Assembly: GCF_037975245.1 (NCBI RefSeq)
Contig: NC_092576.1
Coordinates: 40,614,111-40,678,110, forward strand
Source of the DNA: Apostichopus japonicus
Taxonomy: Eukaryota; Echinodermata; Holothuroidea; Aspidochirotida; Stichopodidae
Direction: 5' to 3'
DNA length: 64,000 bases
Positions 1 through 29,259 of this stretch are shown here, piece after piece (position 1 is the first letter of the stretch; every line of letters starts with the position of its first letter). The position numbers and the translations under genes are program-made. The notes below the pieces were generated by a model. The model saw only the letters and a program-made list of their open reading frames with translations. It was not told the DNA's origin and ran no database searches.

Positions 1-216
1 TTTATAATAAATCATTTTTCTTCCCATCGGCCTGCCCACACACATAATATTATCACCTGTTTATTAGACTGACCCCTACTCCTCGACGTGTGCAAATAAA
101 GAAATTAAGATAATAAACGGTTGACTAGTTATCTTGTTTTGTTAACTCACAGAATTCAGAGCGCAAAGTCCAACACAGATTGAACCGTGTGTCCATGCAT
201 TGTACAATCCGGTGCC

Positions 217-223
217 TATATAA
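217..223 (+). promoter_or_regulatory. TATA box of the ALDH3 gene
   Basis: The sequence CTATATAAG lies about 120 bases upstream of the ALDH3 start codon. It would place transcription start near 247-252 and leave a 5' leader of roughly 90 bases. The leader is purine-rich just before the ATG. No other strong core promoter signal was seen in the first 338 bases. Assignment is by motif and position only. Confidence 0.55.
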
Positions 224-338
224 GTACCTGGGAATCAATCTAAGAATTTTCAAACCATCGCTGTTCCTCGAGAGACCCAAAGCTGTTTAACTCTACCAGA
301 CGGAAGATAACGAAATAAACCGAAGAAGAAAAATCAAA

Positions 339-17845
<17,507 letters not shown>

Positions 17846-18035
17846 ACAGGAAAACCGGACATAAATCGGATGATGTAAACACCGAGCGAGAAGTAATCGT
17901 CTGTAACTGAATGGAACATCCGCATAACAATATGATGTCATGATTTTATGCCAGACTGGTATCCAGTTGTGTTGTAACTATCTACAAGGAGTGATAACAT
18001 CCCAGCCGGTGTTTAGCAATCCAGAAAACATCGCT

Positions 18036-18041
18036 AATAAA
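18036..18041 (+). promoter_or_regulatory. Possible poly(A) signal of ALDH3
   Basis: AATAAA lies about 190 bases after the ALDH3 stop codon, the first such hexamer I see downstream. Confidence 0.4.
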
Positions 18042-18199
18042 CCGGTTATAAATGAACCGGTTATATGAGTGACGTAGGCTACTATACCGGTAGGTGAGGG
18101 GGAGGGCTGAAGGCACGCTGTCATTCGCAGTGTATCATCATGCAACGGCACTTTATAAACAGCTGTTCTGATTAACAATATATATATATAGGTAAACCA

Positions 18200-19330
18200 T
18201 ATAATCATGTTTATATTATATCATAATTATAGTATATCATGTTATTATATATTTATATGATATATTATCATCTTCGGTGCATCCTTATAAGTCAATCGGC
18301 AAACATGTTCGAATTAATTCAGTTTCTATCACTCACTATACCATTCTAAGCAAGAGCCGAACGGGATATATACACTGTAAGGCCATGGAGGCCGTACAAA
18401 TTATCACAACCTCTTGAGTTGTGCATCGTACAAACTGTACGAAGCTCCATATGTAGTAATCATATCATATTGTAATTTGAATAATCAATATTGGAATTTA
18501 AAATGAACTGTTTATGACGATATTACTATTTACAATGTGTTGACAATTAGTTTAAGCAACATATTGGAGTTTTTATGTATACTATATGCACAAAATTGTA
18601 AGATATTTTTTTATAATTCCAACTGTATATAAGTAGTGATTGCAATTCATCCAATGACGTAATGACTAATCGGCAGTCATTATCATTTCACCAGGTTGCT
18701 ACGGGTTACCAGTATTGCAACAAAATATGCTAAAAAATCAAATAATGGTCACTGGTGCTCAGCTTACAACAAGCATTCTACTGTCACTCTCAAAATATTT
18801 TTGCTTCAGTGCGATATTTTAATGTCTAGTATAACACCCCAGCCACCCTTCCCGACCCCCCATCCCCCTAGTTGCCATGGGCATAAGTTGGAGATCCAGA
18901 TACACCAGAAAAGTATTTTTTGAAAAATTTAAGCAATTTTTAATATACTTAAAGTTTGGGGTAATACTAATTACCTTAAATGTAACTTACGGAGGAGAGT
19001 CTACTTAATATGCATATATCAGATATTTGCATATGTGGATATAACAATGCTGGCATATTTTAATAAACGTTATTGTACGTTATAGAGAGTATTCAACTTA
19101 CAAAACTAGTTACTTTGTCTGTTTTGATTTGCATGTTTTAGTTTTAGTTTTTATCCTATATACATTTGCTTGTTTGTATTTTCTTTCATTTTTTGCGGTT
19201 TTCTTTTCGTTCACTAGAAAACTTTCCTGACATTAAAGGTGATGAATAGTGAAATGTGTAAATTTGAGTATATAAGCCTAATATAGGATATATTTACGGA
19301 CCCTGACCAGAGTTTCTTATTTAAAACCTG
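18200..19330. other. Region between ALDH3 and ISOC2, eroded repeats
   Basis: Very AT-rich. Around 18700-18985 there are traces of the TTAA family A element (GAAAAGTATTTTTTGAAAA, GGGGTAATACTAATTACCTTAA). No gene is seen. Confidence 0.4.
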
Positions 19331-19335
19331 TTTTG

Positions 19336-19441
<106 letters not shown>

Positions 19442-19624
19442 CAAGGTGTATCAGAAATATCCCAAGCTCTTGATTTTTTAGCTCTGTGACAAACTGATAT
19501 AAATGATGTATATTTTGCAAACGAAATAATAAAACTGAAGGACAACTTAAACAGCTCTATCGGGGTTCTCTTTACTTACTACTTCGCTATAGTCTCTGTT
19601 ATTTGCTCCAGAGATAATTTTGCG

Positions 19625-19985
19625 GCTCATTTGGTTTAGTTTAGTAGAAAAAAGGATCAGGAGGGACACTCAAGTCCCCATCAAGGACCCTATAGAGAGA
19701 GAAAAAAAATCTGAAGACACAAACACTCAGACCCGATTACAATGCTTTAAAGTGCTTGTCCAAAGCATTCTTAAACCCATGGACACTAGTTGCAAGTACA
19801 ACTTTTCTCAGGCAAACCGTTCCACTCATTCACAACCCTATTATATTTGTATTGTCACATTATGCAACCATGATAGTTTTGGCTTTGTTTACCAAAACGC
19901 TGACATTGTTGATAGTAAAGTCTTCATAAAAGTGTCATTTGACAAAGAAATCTCGTTGACGAAACATTTTAGCACTGAGTAGCCT
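19625..19985 (-). mobile_element. Broken LINE, C-terminal end of the polyprotein plus 3' tail
   Basis: On the minus strand the pieces NRVVNEWNGLP and, in another frame, SVHGFKNALDKHF match the C-terminal end typical of many non-LTR retrotransposon polyproteins (RVV..WN.LP...SV..FK..LDKH). At least one frameshift separates them. The 3' tail at 19632-19688 recurs inverted at 29823-29880, so both are 5'-truncated copies of one family. Clade is not certain. Confidence 0.65.
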
Positions 19986-20026
19986 ATAGGATCAATCAAC
20001 TTTACTAAAACTCAATACATGATCAC

Positions 20027-20274
20027 TTAAAGGTAGTCAGTATAGGCCCCCAATTATAGCACGCTATAATTGTTAGTTTTCAAAAGGTACTTTTCCCGGG
20101 GTCTTTACTCTCCAAATTTTTCTCAGACATTTATAATGAACACACAAGATGACTGAATGTCCCAGTGAGGAAAATTTCCTCGAAGGTCGTAATAAAAACA
20201 GTTTAAGAATTTTGACAAAAGGTGACCATATTTGAATATCTAGCATATTTGGGACCAAGACAGCATACCTTTAA
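20027..20274. mobile_element. TTAA-flanked MITE, family A, copy 2 (inverted)
   Basis: TTAA edges, ends AGGTAGTCAGTATAGGCCCC and the complement of AGGTATGCTGTCTTGG, and the palindrome TATAGCACGCTATA. The interior aligns with copy 1 in reverse order. A shorter relative starts near 27075. Confidence 0.7.
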
Positions 20275-20469
20275 GTCATTATACACAAGCGTACGCGAAG
20301 TCAGTGCCGATCCTGTTCCCGTTGACGGCACAATTATGGAATCTGACGTCATCATTGTAATACCAACAGCTCTGTATGCATATGAAGTCATCACCTATCA
20401 CATCTTGACCTCTTTTCACAAGGATGTAATTACCTTTCCCAAACTTTGCTTGCTTCATCCAGAGACTGC

Positions 20470-22000
20470 TTAGTATGCCGTCATCATCCCCACCCACTCC
20501 CCCCTTTCCCCTTTTCCACCCTGACTCCATTCACAAACAAATATCACCCAACGCAAAGTGTGCACGGCCTGCCCTTAGTCTGATAAGCTAGGATATATTG
20601 ATCTCGGACCCTCACTCCCATTACGCAGGGACCATCAGTAGTGGCCGCTAGCATGTTAAATGTTGTTAGTCGTTTGCAAATGTACTTTCCTAGCTCCTCT
20701 GTCTAATACGTTGATCCTCTATATTATTTCCAGAAATAGTTCAAATAGACATTTACATGTCTCCATAACGCAAAATGCCGGCTAAGAGGGTGACGATAAA
20801 ATACTTGTAGAAATGTAAGCAGTGGTGACCATTCTTTGACTATCTAGCATATCTGGGGGAAATACTGATGGATCTTTAAACCAGTTTCTCAAACTGTTCA
20901 TGGCTTAGTCAGTTCTGTTTTCTTCCAATCATTATAAAACAAAGAACTGTTAGCAAACTGCTTATCTACTAAAGAGCCTGTGTAAGAGAATGTTTAATTC
21001 CTTGTCATTCAGCCTCTGAAGAAGATCCTGCTAGGATCGAAACGTCAGGCCCACTTACTTTTACACATATTTCCAATCTTGTCAGAAAAGATGGTGTGAA
21101 CAGGTGAGAAAGGGACAGTGGCAACTGAAGGGGCTATGGGAGGAGATAAGGGGGTTTAGGGAAAGGGACTAGGGGGTTTGGGGAGGTGACTAGGGGGGTG
21201 AGGGGAGTCAGATTTGGAAATAGAATGAGCATACTTCAATGGATGAGTCATGAATTCATGATGACCTCTACATATTTCCAAAAGGAGAAGGACATCACTG
21301 ATTAAATACAAACCAATAAGAATAGACAACAAAGAGTTAAGATTTATTTTTTATTTTATTTTTTTTATTTTTTATTTTATATATATATATTTGAAAACTT
21401 GGGCTTGTTCAATAATTATTTATCATAAATATAATCTCTGCCGGTTAAAATAAACATGAAAAAAACAAACAAATACTCAGTCTGATTTTCTGTTCAAACA
21501 ACAGTTCATGTGACATAAATGAGTGCGTCGATCAACGAATTCCAGATAAAATTGTATTCTGCTTCGTATGAATAGGTAGAGACATTAGACAAAACTCCCC
21601 TGTTTAGCACATTGTATGTATGTTAACCCTCCACCATCCTGCTCATCCCTACCAACCCCCCCCCCCCCCCAACCTCTCTTCCTCACGCTAATTACCCTTC
21701 CAGCAGAAGACTAGTAAAATCTTCAGGATTCAAACTTTAACTGCAATAGCACAATCACTGACATCACAATACAGAGAATGCAAATTTTCCATATATGGCT
21801 TTCGGCCTTTTGGTTTTTACTCATTGAAGTTGAGAATAAATGTCACTATTTCTGACCAAAATCACTTATTCTCCCTAATTTTGTTCACTGTCAACCACCC
21901 AGGTTTAACTTGCAAGTTGTCTGAAAATGGTGAACTGCAATACTTTTAATGGTAGTTGTGAAATACATGACATAACTGAAGCAGTACTTAGCACAATACA
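20470..22000. other. Downstream of ISOC2, mostly unrecognised
   Basis: Holds an eroded family A piece near 20820-20875, the hairpin motif at 21011, a G-rich patch at 21120-21200, a T-rich patch at 21340-21390 and a poly-C run at 21656. No gene is seen. Confidence 0.4.
21011..21050 (+). repeat. Hammerhead-like hairpin motif, copy 2
   Basis: The order is GCCTCTGAAGA, hairpin GATCC-TGCTA-GGATC, then GAAACGTCAGGC. This resembles the hammerhead core order CUGAUGA, stem II, GAAA, with one core change (A for U). Outer bases GCC...TGA and TCAGGC can pair. The flank ACTTACTTTTACACA is shared with other copies. Confidence 0.55.
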
Positions 22001-22046
22001 AGATTCCAGTTACAGAACTCCTTCCTGTTTACTATATGTTTCTGGT

Positions 22047-22069
22047 TTTATTTACCAAATTACTTTATT
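22047..22069 (-). promoter_or_regulatory. Possible poly(A) signals of ISOC2
   Basis: Two AATAAA hexamers on the minus strand (22064-22069 and 22047-22052) lie about 105-125 bases after the ISOC2 stop codon, a usual distance. Confidence 0.5.
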
Positions 22070-22174
22070 TCGCTGTAAAAAATCGAAAATAGTCCCATAT
22101 CAAGTAGGGCATATTTAACGTCTGTGGAAGAGCAGAGGTTCTTCCTGCTAATCTTTGACCTCTGACCTCCAGGT

Positions 22175-25100
22175 TTACAACTGTGACTCTGGCAACAATC
22201 CTGATGTGGGTGCAGAATCTTTAATGAGTTTCTGGCATTCCTTGAAATTAGGATGTGCAAAGTCCCCGACCAGTTGTAGTATCATTGCCTCACTGGTCGT
22301 TATGAAGGCACCGCTCTGTTTCATTCGATCAAAGGCATACATTCTGTAGCAGAGAAAAGAGGGGAAAAAATGATCAAAATATCTGAATTAAGCCCCAATA
22401 TACATCTTTGATCAGGAGCTGCAGAGCTGTGGAACGGGCAGTATGTGCCTACCACCCCCCCCCCCCCCTTCCCCACCCACCATCCCCAAGTGCCATTTTC
22501 AAATTTTTCCATTACTGACATTTATTAAGTCCCTTTCCATTGTAACAGTAAAAGAATTGTAATTAAACAAGTGCAGTGTTACTGTAGGGACAAACTATTA
22601 AACCCACAACCATAATTTTCTTGCTACTGTAGGTGGTCCTGGTATCTAATGCTACAGTAGTCTATTGAGGGTTGAGGGGAGGAGTAAGTGGAGGACTGGG
22701 GTGAGGGCTGGGGTGAGGACTGGAAGGAGGAAGGGGTGAGGTGAGACAGTGAAGTGATAGGGATAGGAGAATGGAGATAAGTCATATTTCAGAAGTGAAA
22801 CCAAAATAATTTGGACAGTTTAAACCTCTCGAGAAAATGCTTGGAAAAGTTTCAGAATGTTTAAGTATCGGCTGAAGATTGGGCAAAATACTGCAAACTT
22901 TCAGCTGTACATGTTAAGAAGCATATTTTTTATTTGTGGTCCGCACTTTCTTCCAACCAACAGAGTATTACTGAAACAATCAGCTAGAGTTGTTTTCAGA
23001 AAGTGAAGGTAAATGAAAAACTAACCAATTTGACTATAGATCTCTCCAAACATTTCATCTCTTGAGCACTTTCGTTACCCTTTTATACATAATTAAAGCT
23101 TAATAAACTACATTGCTACATTAACTGTACATATCAACTTCCATGAAAAGTTTCTTTTAAATCGACTCAAACATGATTAAAGGCATTGAAGACTTCCCCC
23201 AAACCGCATGCCTCGCTCTGAAAAAGTTAACTTTCCGTTGCTTGCAAGTGAAGTTTTCTGCTTGTCGCTACAAAATGCAGACAGTAATGAAACGTGATAC
23301 CTTGTTATCTTTAGCTGGACCTGAGATGTCCATCGCTGTATCGTTTATACACTGTGCTGTGGGTATTGATCGCAGCTGTATGTACTGACTGTCTGTATGT
23401 ACTGACTGTCTTATTACCGAAGGTAGCAAGCTGTGTGTGTATTTTCTGGGATCGATGGTGGTTTCTAACACTTCTGTTACACCTCATTCGAAACAAGGTC
23501 AGATTACCGGCATTAGACGTTCCTTTTAGCGCGAGTCTTCACACCCTTTAACTGATTCTAAAAACTTCCCTCTCATTAAAAGCATATTCACTACATTATC
23601 TCACCTGTCCAACATACTTCTAGAGGAACACCCGTCCGCTATGACATGGACGTCAAGACCTCGTTCTAACAGGTCAAGGGTCGTATTCTGTATGCAAGCC
23701 TGCGTCTCGATGCCGCAGATGATCACCGATTTGAAACCGCCTTGGTCTAGCTTCTTCTCTACTTTTGGGACCAGCATGCTGAAACATGTCTTAGCATGGA
23801 TTTCATCTTTCTCTCTATCAACACCCAACTCTGGCACTGTTAGACCGAGACCTAATTTAGAATGAGAAACAATTAATTGGGTCAAATGGAGAGTAGGAAG
23901 TGCAACAGTGATACATTATAGTAAAATAAATAGTTAATTATTACATTCAGTCTCTGAAGAAGATACTACTAGGATTGAAACGCCAGGCCCACTTACTTTT
24001 AGTTATAACTAATTAACTAAATTGCTTATATTTGGCAAAATCCATCTTGAACTATATGCTCAGCTAATACTCTCAGAAATTTCCAAAAATAAATTCAAAA
24101 CCCAATGTTGCAAATTATTTATAGACATTAAGTCTCATTCAACGTTGAAGGTTTTCACGAACTTATTTGTGTTTCTAATTTTTTACTTGTTTAAGTTTTT
24201 CTTTCTCTTTCTTCTGGTTTGTTTCACTCTTTGTTTCATTTTTCTTGTTTTTTAGCATTTCATTTTTCAACATTTCCATCATAATGTACTTTTTTTTAAT
24301 TAAAATTGTAAACCAGACAAAGGTTATGCATTGTCTTTTTGTTGTACATGTGAGAATACAATTTTGCATGGCATTGAAATTCATTATAGAAAGGTTTAAT
24401 ATTTATGCACATTTGGTATTACTTAACATTTCTTTTATAAACCAGATGACCTGAAGATTATCCTTAAACGATGGCTTGCTTTTCCCATGTATTTGTGGGG
24501 GAATTCCACGAGACTGAAGGTCCGCGAGACCGAATTTCTGCAAACCGATGGTCTATGCATGGTCCATCGATAGGCGTAACTAGACTTTTTCATTAGCGGG
24601 GCTTCAGAGCGGTTCAAAGAGATTGACAAGGGGGCAATATTGTTTAAAATACGGTATCACTATATCTAATTATTAAGTTTTGTATTCTAAAATTTCTTTT
24701 GGGGCAGCAGGGGGGGGCGAGACTTTTGAGAGCGGGGGCTTTCGCTCCTACAACCCCCTCTGGTTACGCCACTAGTGGAGCCCTAGTATCAATGCAAGCA
24801 GCCCAGCCCCCTTGCGAAAGTCACTGGTATCCACTATGAAAAGAAATGGCTGTAAATTCTTTTTAAATATGCACTTTATCAACATAATATTACCGGTAGT
24901 AATATTTGTCTTACCACTATTATAGGCCTAGTAATAGTTTCGGTCTCGCGGGGCCTAGTAATAGTTTCGGTCTACTGGACCTCGGTCTTGAAGACCTTTG
25001 GTGTCGGCGTGTCGCGGACCTTTTTTAATTTCGGTCTCGCGGACCTTTGGTCTCGTGGCCTGTAACCGTATTTGTTTTGCAATGCAGATCTGGAAGTTGT

Positions 25101-25314
25101 GATTGAGTGTGTTACTGATATTAATACCTTTAGGATACTGCTCCGTGGTGACAACAGGAATCTGTAAAATCCTAGCTGCTTTCAGCATTCGTGACGAGAC
25201 TTCAATAATCTGTGGGTAGTGTTTGATCATAGGACGAAACTTCTCCTGCATGTCACACAGAAACAGGATGGAACTCTTTGTAAACACTTTACCGATGTTG
25301 CGAACGGCAGCCAT
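22175..25314 (-). CDS. ISOC2: Isochorismatase domain-containing protein, ISOC2-like, 3 coding exons, 200 aa
   Basis: Cysteine-hydrolase fold protein; vertebrate ISOC2 is a small protein of poorly known substrate. Coding exons on the minus strand: 25128-25314, 23605-23851 and 22175-22343, all with GT-AG borders and matching phases, 603 bases including TAA (human ISOC2 is 205 aa). The usual triad is visible: Asp21 in [10 protein letters not shown], Lys83 in AKTCFSM, Cys115 in GIETQACI. Other conserved pieces are [24 protein letters not shown] and [16 protein letters not shown] chose the ATG at 25312-25314 because it gives [10 protein letters not shown], aligning with human MAAARPSLGRV; an upstream in-frame GTG is not needed. 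Intron 1 carries a TIR-bounded composite insertion and intron 2 a TTAA-flanked MITE. The gene is divergent from H6PD. Confidence 0.95.
23177..23551. mobile_element. TTAA-flanked MITE, family B, copy 1
   Basis: TTAA at both edges. Inverted ends are AGGCATTGAAGACT at the left and the complement of AGGGTGTGAAGACTCGCGC at the right. Copies 2 and 3 (32148, 36131) are in the opposite direction. It lies in ISOC2 intron 2. No coding content. Confidence 0.72.
23949..23988 (+). repeat. Hammerhead-like hairpin motif, copy 3
   Basis: Reads CTGAAGAAGATACTACTAGG then ATTGAAACGCCAGGC, with the same downstream flank CCCACTTACTTTTA as copy 2. The stem is weaker than in copy 2. It lies in ISOC2 intron 1. Confidence 0.5.
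24506..25058. mobile_element. TIR-bounded composite insertion in ISOC2 intron 1
   Basis: About 32-base inverted ends: CCACGAGACTGAAGGTCCGC at the left, and a right end carrying CGGTCTCGCGGACC and TCTCGTGG. Extra GGTCTCGCGG and GGTCT-type words at 24938-25020 show local amplification. Inside are further inverted ends (GGCGTAACTAG at 24573 and GTTACGCCACTAG at 24763), likely a nested hAT-like piece. No clear target duplication was found. Confidence 0.5.
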
Positions 25315-25329
25315 CTTGGACACTTAGAT

Positions 25330-25850
25330 ACTATATGTAAGTTACACTTTAGGCTCTCACTGTAAGAGGAATATTAATAAAAAATATCAGTATAAGTGGT
25401 TATGAAGTCAAAGTTGATACGGGAGAAATTTTTGTTTTCAGCGAGCGTAGTGTCCGTTGCACATGGATACTGCTTATTTACAATGATTAAGACCAAAAGA
25501 AAAAACGTTTAGGCCATGTTTGTTATCGGCGCTTTCTCTTTACATAGATCATCAAGGGTGAACATTACTTATGTACGTATACCTAAACACTACAGCGAGT
25601 AAATAATATCGAACAGCTAGATCAGTTCTGTTTTCAGCTCATTTTGTAACTTATCTGTGTATAAAACAAATTACAGAGCAAACATTCAATGTTACACAAT
25701 CATTAATGCACAAGACCAATAATATGTGTAAGAGGATAAAATGACTATAGGGTGATATCTTTCAAAGGGAAACTTTTAGGGTAAAAAATAGAAATATCTT
25801 TCTAATTTTGATCAGTTTCTTAATAATTTTGCTAAGCACACAATTGCTAT
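25330..25850. other. Upstream of ISOC2
   Basis: Holds the ISOC2 promoter by position. I see no TATA box at the expected distance and no other feature. Confidence 0.4.
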
Positions 25851-25854
25851 ATAA

Positions 25855-26219
25855 AGTTAAAGTTGAAGTTGAAGGTTTACAGTCTTGTATGAGGCTAATG
25901 CCTCCTCACACGACTTTACAACTTAACCCCTGGTCATTGGTAACTTGTCACACCCACACACCAAAGTGTGCACAATTCAATCAATCTCTCCTGGGGCACC
26001 ACAGTGCACCACAACCACGTGTCCCCCGGGGGACTTCCCATAGGGTGCAGCCACAAACCGGCGCACGCAACTATATTTACAAGTTACCTCGCAGGTCCCC
26101 ATTTATACACCTGGGTGAAGAGAGGCAATGGAGATAAAGCGCCTTGCCCAAGGACACAGCGCAATGATCTGGCCAGGGCTCGAACCTGTAATCCTTAGAT
26201 CACAAGTCCACTGCCTTAA
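25855..26219 (-). repeat. tRNA-derived SINE, body part, split by a transposon
   Basis: On the minus strand it reads TAAGGCAGTGGACTTGTGAT, then a B-box GGTTCGAGCCC, the conserved TGTCCTTGGGCAAG segment and a body ending in GACCAGGGGTTAAG. Its head lies 3 kb away at 29214-29256. Joining across the element restores a normal head (GTGGTCAAGTGGTTAAGGCA). Confidence 0.78.
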
Positions 26220-29213
26220 GGGGCCTTTTCAAAACTCGCCGTTGCGGTATGCCACGGAGAGCCGAATTTCCGCGGAGGCTATGAATATTCCGAATGACAT
26301 CACTAGGCTTTGACCGAAAAGTCCCGAAGATTAATTAGCTAGTCAGCAGACAGAGCATTGTCCGCGGGCACAATGGACAGCCTGCATTGAATAGAACGGC
26401 TTATCGTGGAGTGAATGAGTAGGCCTAGCCAATGCCTATTGTGTTCAGCAGAGTGAAACCCGGTCCTGCAATGCAAGTTTATTTTGTTCGGAGAGAGAAA
26501 TAAACACAACCTGGCTTACTTGTTTTTTGGCTTGCTTCTTTTTTACGTTATTTCACATGCCATTTGATATTTTATACCCTGAGAAACAAACCGAAATCCT
26601 TATTAAATCATTGAGTTGTTATGCAGGGAGTTGTTCCATAACAACTCCCTGATTAATTAATTGATTCGCCAATGAACAGAGTACAGTAGCTGAAGGAGTT
26701 TGACAACGTTGCCTACACCCATATATACCGTTAACACTCGTACCGCGCGTGTGTGGTGTTCACGACGAAACATCGAAGTTCGAGCTGTAACTTCTTCGTG
26801 TAATAATTAATGATTATTTAATCATATTTAGCAGGAGACCTAAGTACATGTGGCCCATAACACGTGAATAATAGTGGAAACGGTGTTTTTGACGAAAAGA
26901 AATTTGGCAAACTTTGGTGTTAGCTTTGATTGCTATATTAGGCTTCTTAGTAGCGATATCATGACAGGTGAATCGTTGATTATTGAAACCTATCTGCAAA
27001 GTAAATGTCTACGATACTGCGCACTCACTTTCTTCACAGTAAAATCTTTCAACTCGGGGGCCCCTCAACTGAATACCCTGTATATAGGCCCCATATTATA
27101 GCATGCTATAATTGCTAGAAGTTTTCAAAGGTATTTCCCTCAATGTCTTAACTCTATAAATTGTTCTCAGACATTCTAAATTCATGTTCCAAACGTTGAC
27201 TAACTAACTGCTGTGACACGCAGGTATTCCAAATTGATGAAAATAAATATGCCACAGCATTTGTTAAGTCTTATTTTCCTATTTCTATTACCGGAAAATG
27301 ATAGTTCCGTTCGTAAAATCATAAATGACTATTTAGATCGAAAATGGAAGTTACCCAAAGCCTAGCCTACACGCTTAACTTTGTCGTAGTTGACTAAACA
27401 ATCTTCGGTAGGAGAACTAGGCCAACATTCAGCCAACTCCATAAAGTGAAAACAAATCTCAAGTTCACAGGTGCTTGACCTAGTTTCTCCTTGGCAGCTG
27501 GCCAAGAAATGTTTGACACCAACGTAAAGAACAATGGTATGTTCCAAAACAGTTTGGGCTTTCATATTCAACAAAACAATACGCACGCTGTTTCAAGCAC
27601 AACCATTTGATTTGGGGGGTTACGGTATTTTACGTAAAGTTGTTATGAAAAGCTTCATCCAGAGTAGCTGCAACAACTTTGCGAACATCGTATAAGTATT
27701 ATCTGAAGATTTTGTTGAATATGCCTACTTGGTTGCTGTCTTCTAGAAATATATGGTGCCTAATGGCGGGTATATTTCTGATAGATTCCCGCGCTTGATA
27801 TCACCAAAGAGATATTTTGAGAAGTTGTTACTATTTTGAAAGTATGAATATCGATGTGATAAAAACAAAGGGGGGGGGGTGGGGAGGGGTCATTTGCACA
27901 AGAAATCCCGCCGTGACTTCGGGTCTCCCTGGCCTGTGCATAAAACCACTCTCTTCTTTATAGCAATTCGACATACCGACAATCAACGACAGAACGACGA
28001 AGACTTGCTCTTTTGTAGTTTATTGACCAAAACATGTTGTGTTCTAAGGCAATAATTTCTTTATAATTTTCTTGCTGTTTTGTCTTAAGAAATGTTTTGT
28101 AATAAAGATTGTGTTCAATATATTAACGATGGGTGTCAGTTGGTCTGTTTTTTGCGAAGCCCTTATAGTCTGGTCGATAAAGGTGAAAAATAGTAAAGTT
28201 GTGTTGAATTTATGATGGTATCAAACGTAACAGAATGTTGTTTTAAAGGATACATAAAAAAAAAATCTCTTGCGAAAAGTTTTATGTGCTAGTCAATTAG
28301 GACGCTATAAATGGCTTTCTAAAAGTTAATGATATTAAAACACCTAGACAAAATTTATGCTGATGATGGGAAGCACGCGTACAGTATTTCAGGTTCAATC
28401 TGCTTGCCCTCTGTTTGATAAAATTACGTTCAGTGCACACATACTAAGCAGCAAGTGCAGTACATAAATAGCGGCTAAATAAAATTAAGGCCGAAGCCAC
28501 GGACTCCTTTCTTGTCGGAAACTAGCGCTAGGCGGCGAGAGATCGTCTGGAATCACTTCCATATTCGAACGCGCTGCACATAACGCTATTTCACACATGC
28601 TAGGCTCGGCTTTTAATGTAACTGATTGACTTCGCCGTCACTCAGTGCTCGATACGGGCGAATAAACAGAATGTAGAAACAGAAACATTTTTTACCAAGA
28701 GGTTGCATTTAAGACCTTGTTTTATATACCATAAACTTAAAAAATAATTAACATCGCATTTTGTTAGGAAGTGACAACTTCAAGAGAAAGTCAAAGTTTT
28801 TCTTTCTTGAACGTTTATTGTGGGCCGTTGTTGTGCGATGAAGGTCTAGGATAGGCTCATGGCCTACCAATTTCACAAGGTGTAGTGGTGCTTGTATTAC
28901 GACAGTTGTAGTTACGATGTTGTAAACAACAATAGGTGGGGAAACACTTTCTTGACGAAACAGTAGGTCGAACTCGGTAAATCACTACAGTATAATAACT
29001 TCCTGGACTGAGAGTATCGATCGTTCTGCTCCAAGCAGCATAGCTTTCTTTGTAACTCTAATCGGATTAAGTGCATGCTAGCTCTGTGGTGGAATATTTC
29101 GGTAAAGCTCGGGAGTGATCACTTGAGCTTGCTGCAATAATGAGACACACCTGAGTGCACACGAGCTGTGCTCTTCCGCGGCATACCGCAACGGCGAGTT
29201 TGGAAAAGGCCCC
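26220..29213. mobile_element. Harbinger-like DNA element, 2994 bp, inside a SINE
   Basis: Inverted ends of about 40 bases start GGGGCCTTTTCAAAACTCGC at the left, and the right end is the near-exact complement. TAA at 26217-26219 and 29214-29216 is a 3-bp target duplication, confirmed by the rebuilt SINE. GGGCCT-type ends and a 3-bp TWA target fit PIF/Harbinger. The interior has no transposase-like frame, so it is probably non-autonomous or decayed. It carries a tiny palindrome (26624-26651), a partial family A MITE (27075-27200) and a G run at 27870. Confidence 0.75.
26624..26651. repeat. Tiny palindrome, copy 1 (28 bp)
   Basis: Perfect 12-base arms CAGGGAGTTGTT and the complement, loop CCAT, flanked by AT...AT. 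A related 25-base copy lies at 36354-36378. Confidence 0.7.
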
Positions 29214-29256
29214 TAACCACTTGACCACAACGCCCTCCTAACGCTATATGGTTCTA
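29214..29256 (-). repeat. Head of the split tRNA-derived SINE
   Basis: On the minus strand this reads GGAGGGCGTTGTGGTCAAGT then GGTTA, the A-box part of the SINE whose body is at 25855-26219. Confidence 0.7.
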
Positions 29257-29259
29257 CAG

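Noticed and set aside
25315-25323. An earlier GTG start for ISOC2
   Set aside because: The ATG at 25312-25314 fits the known N-terminus of the family, and GTG starts are rare in animals.
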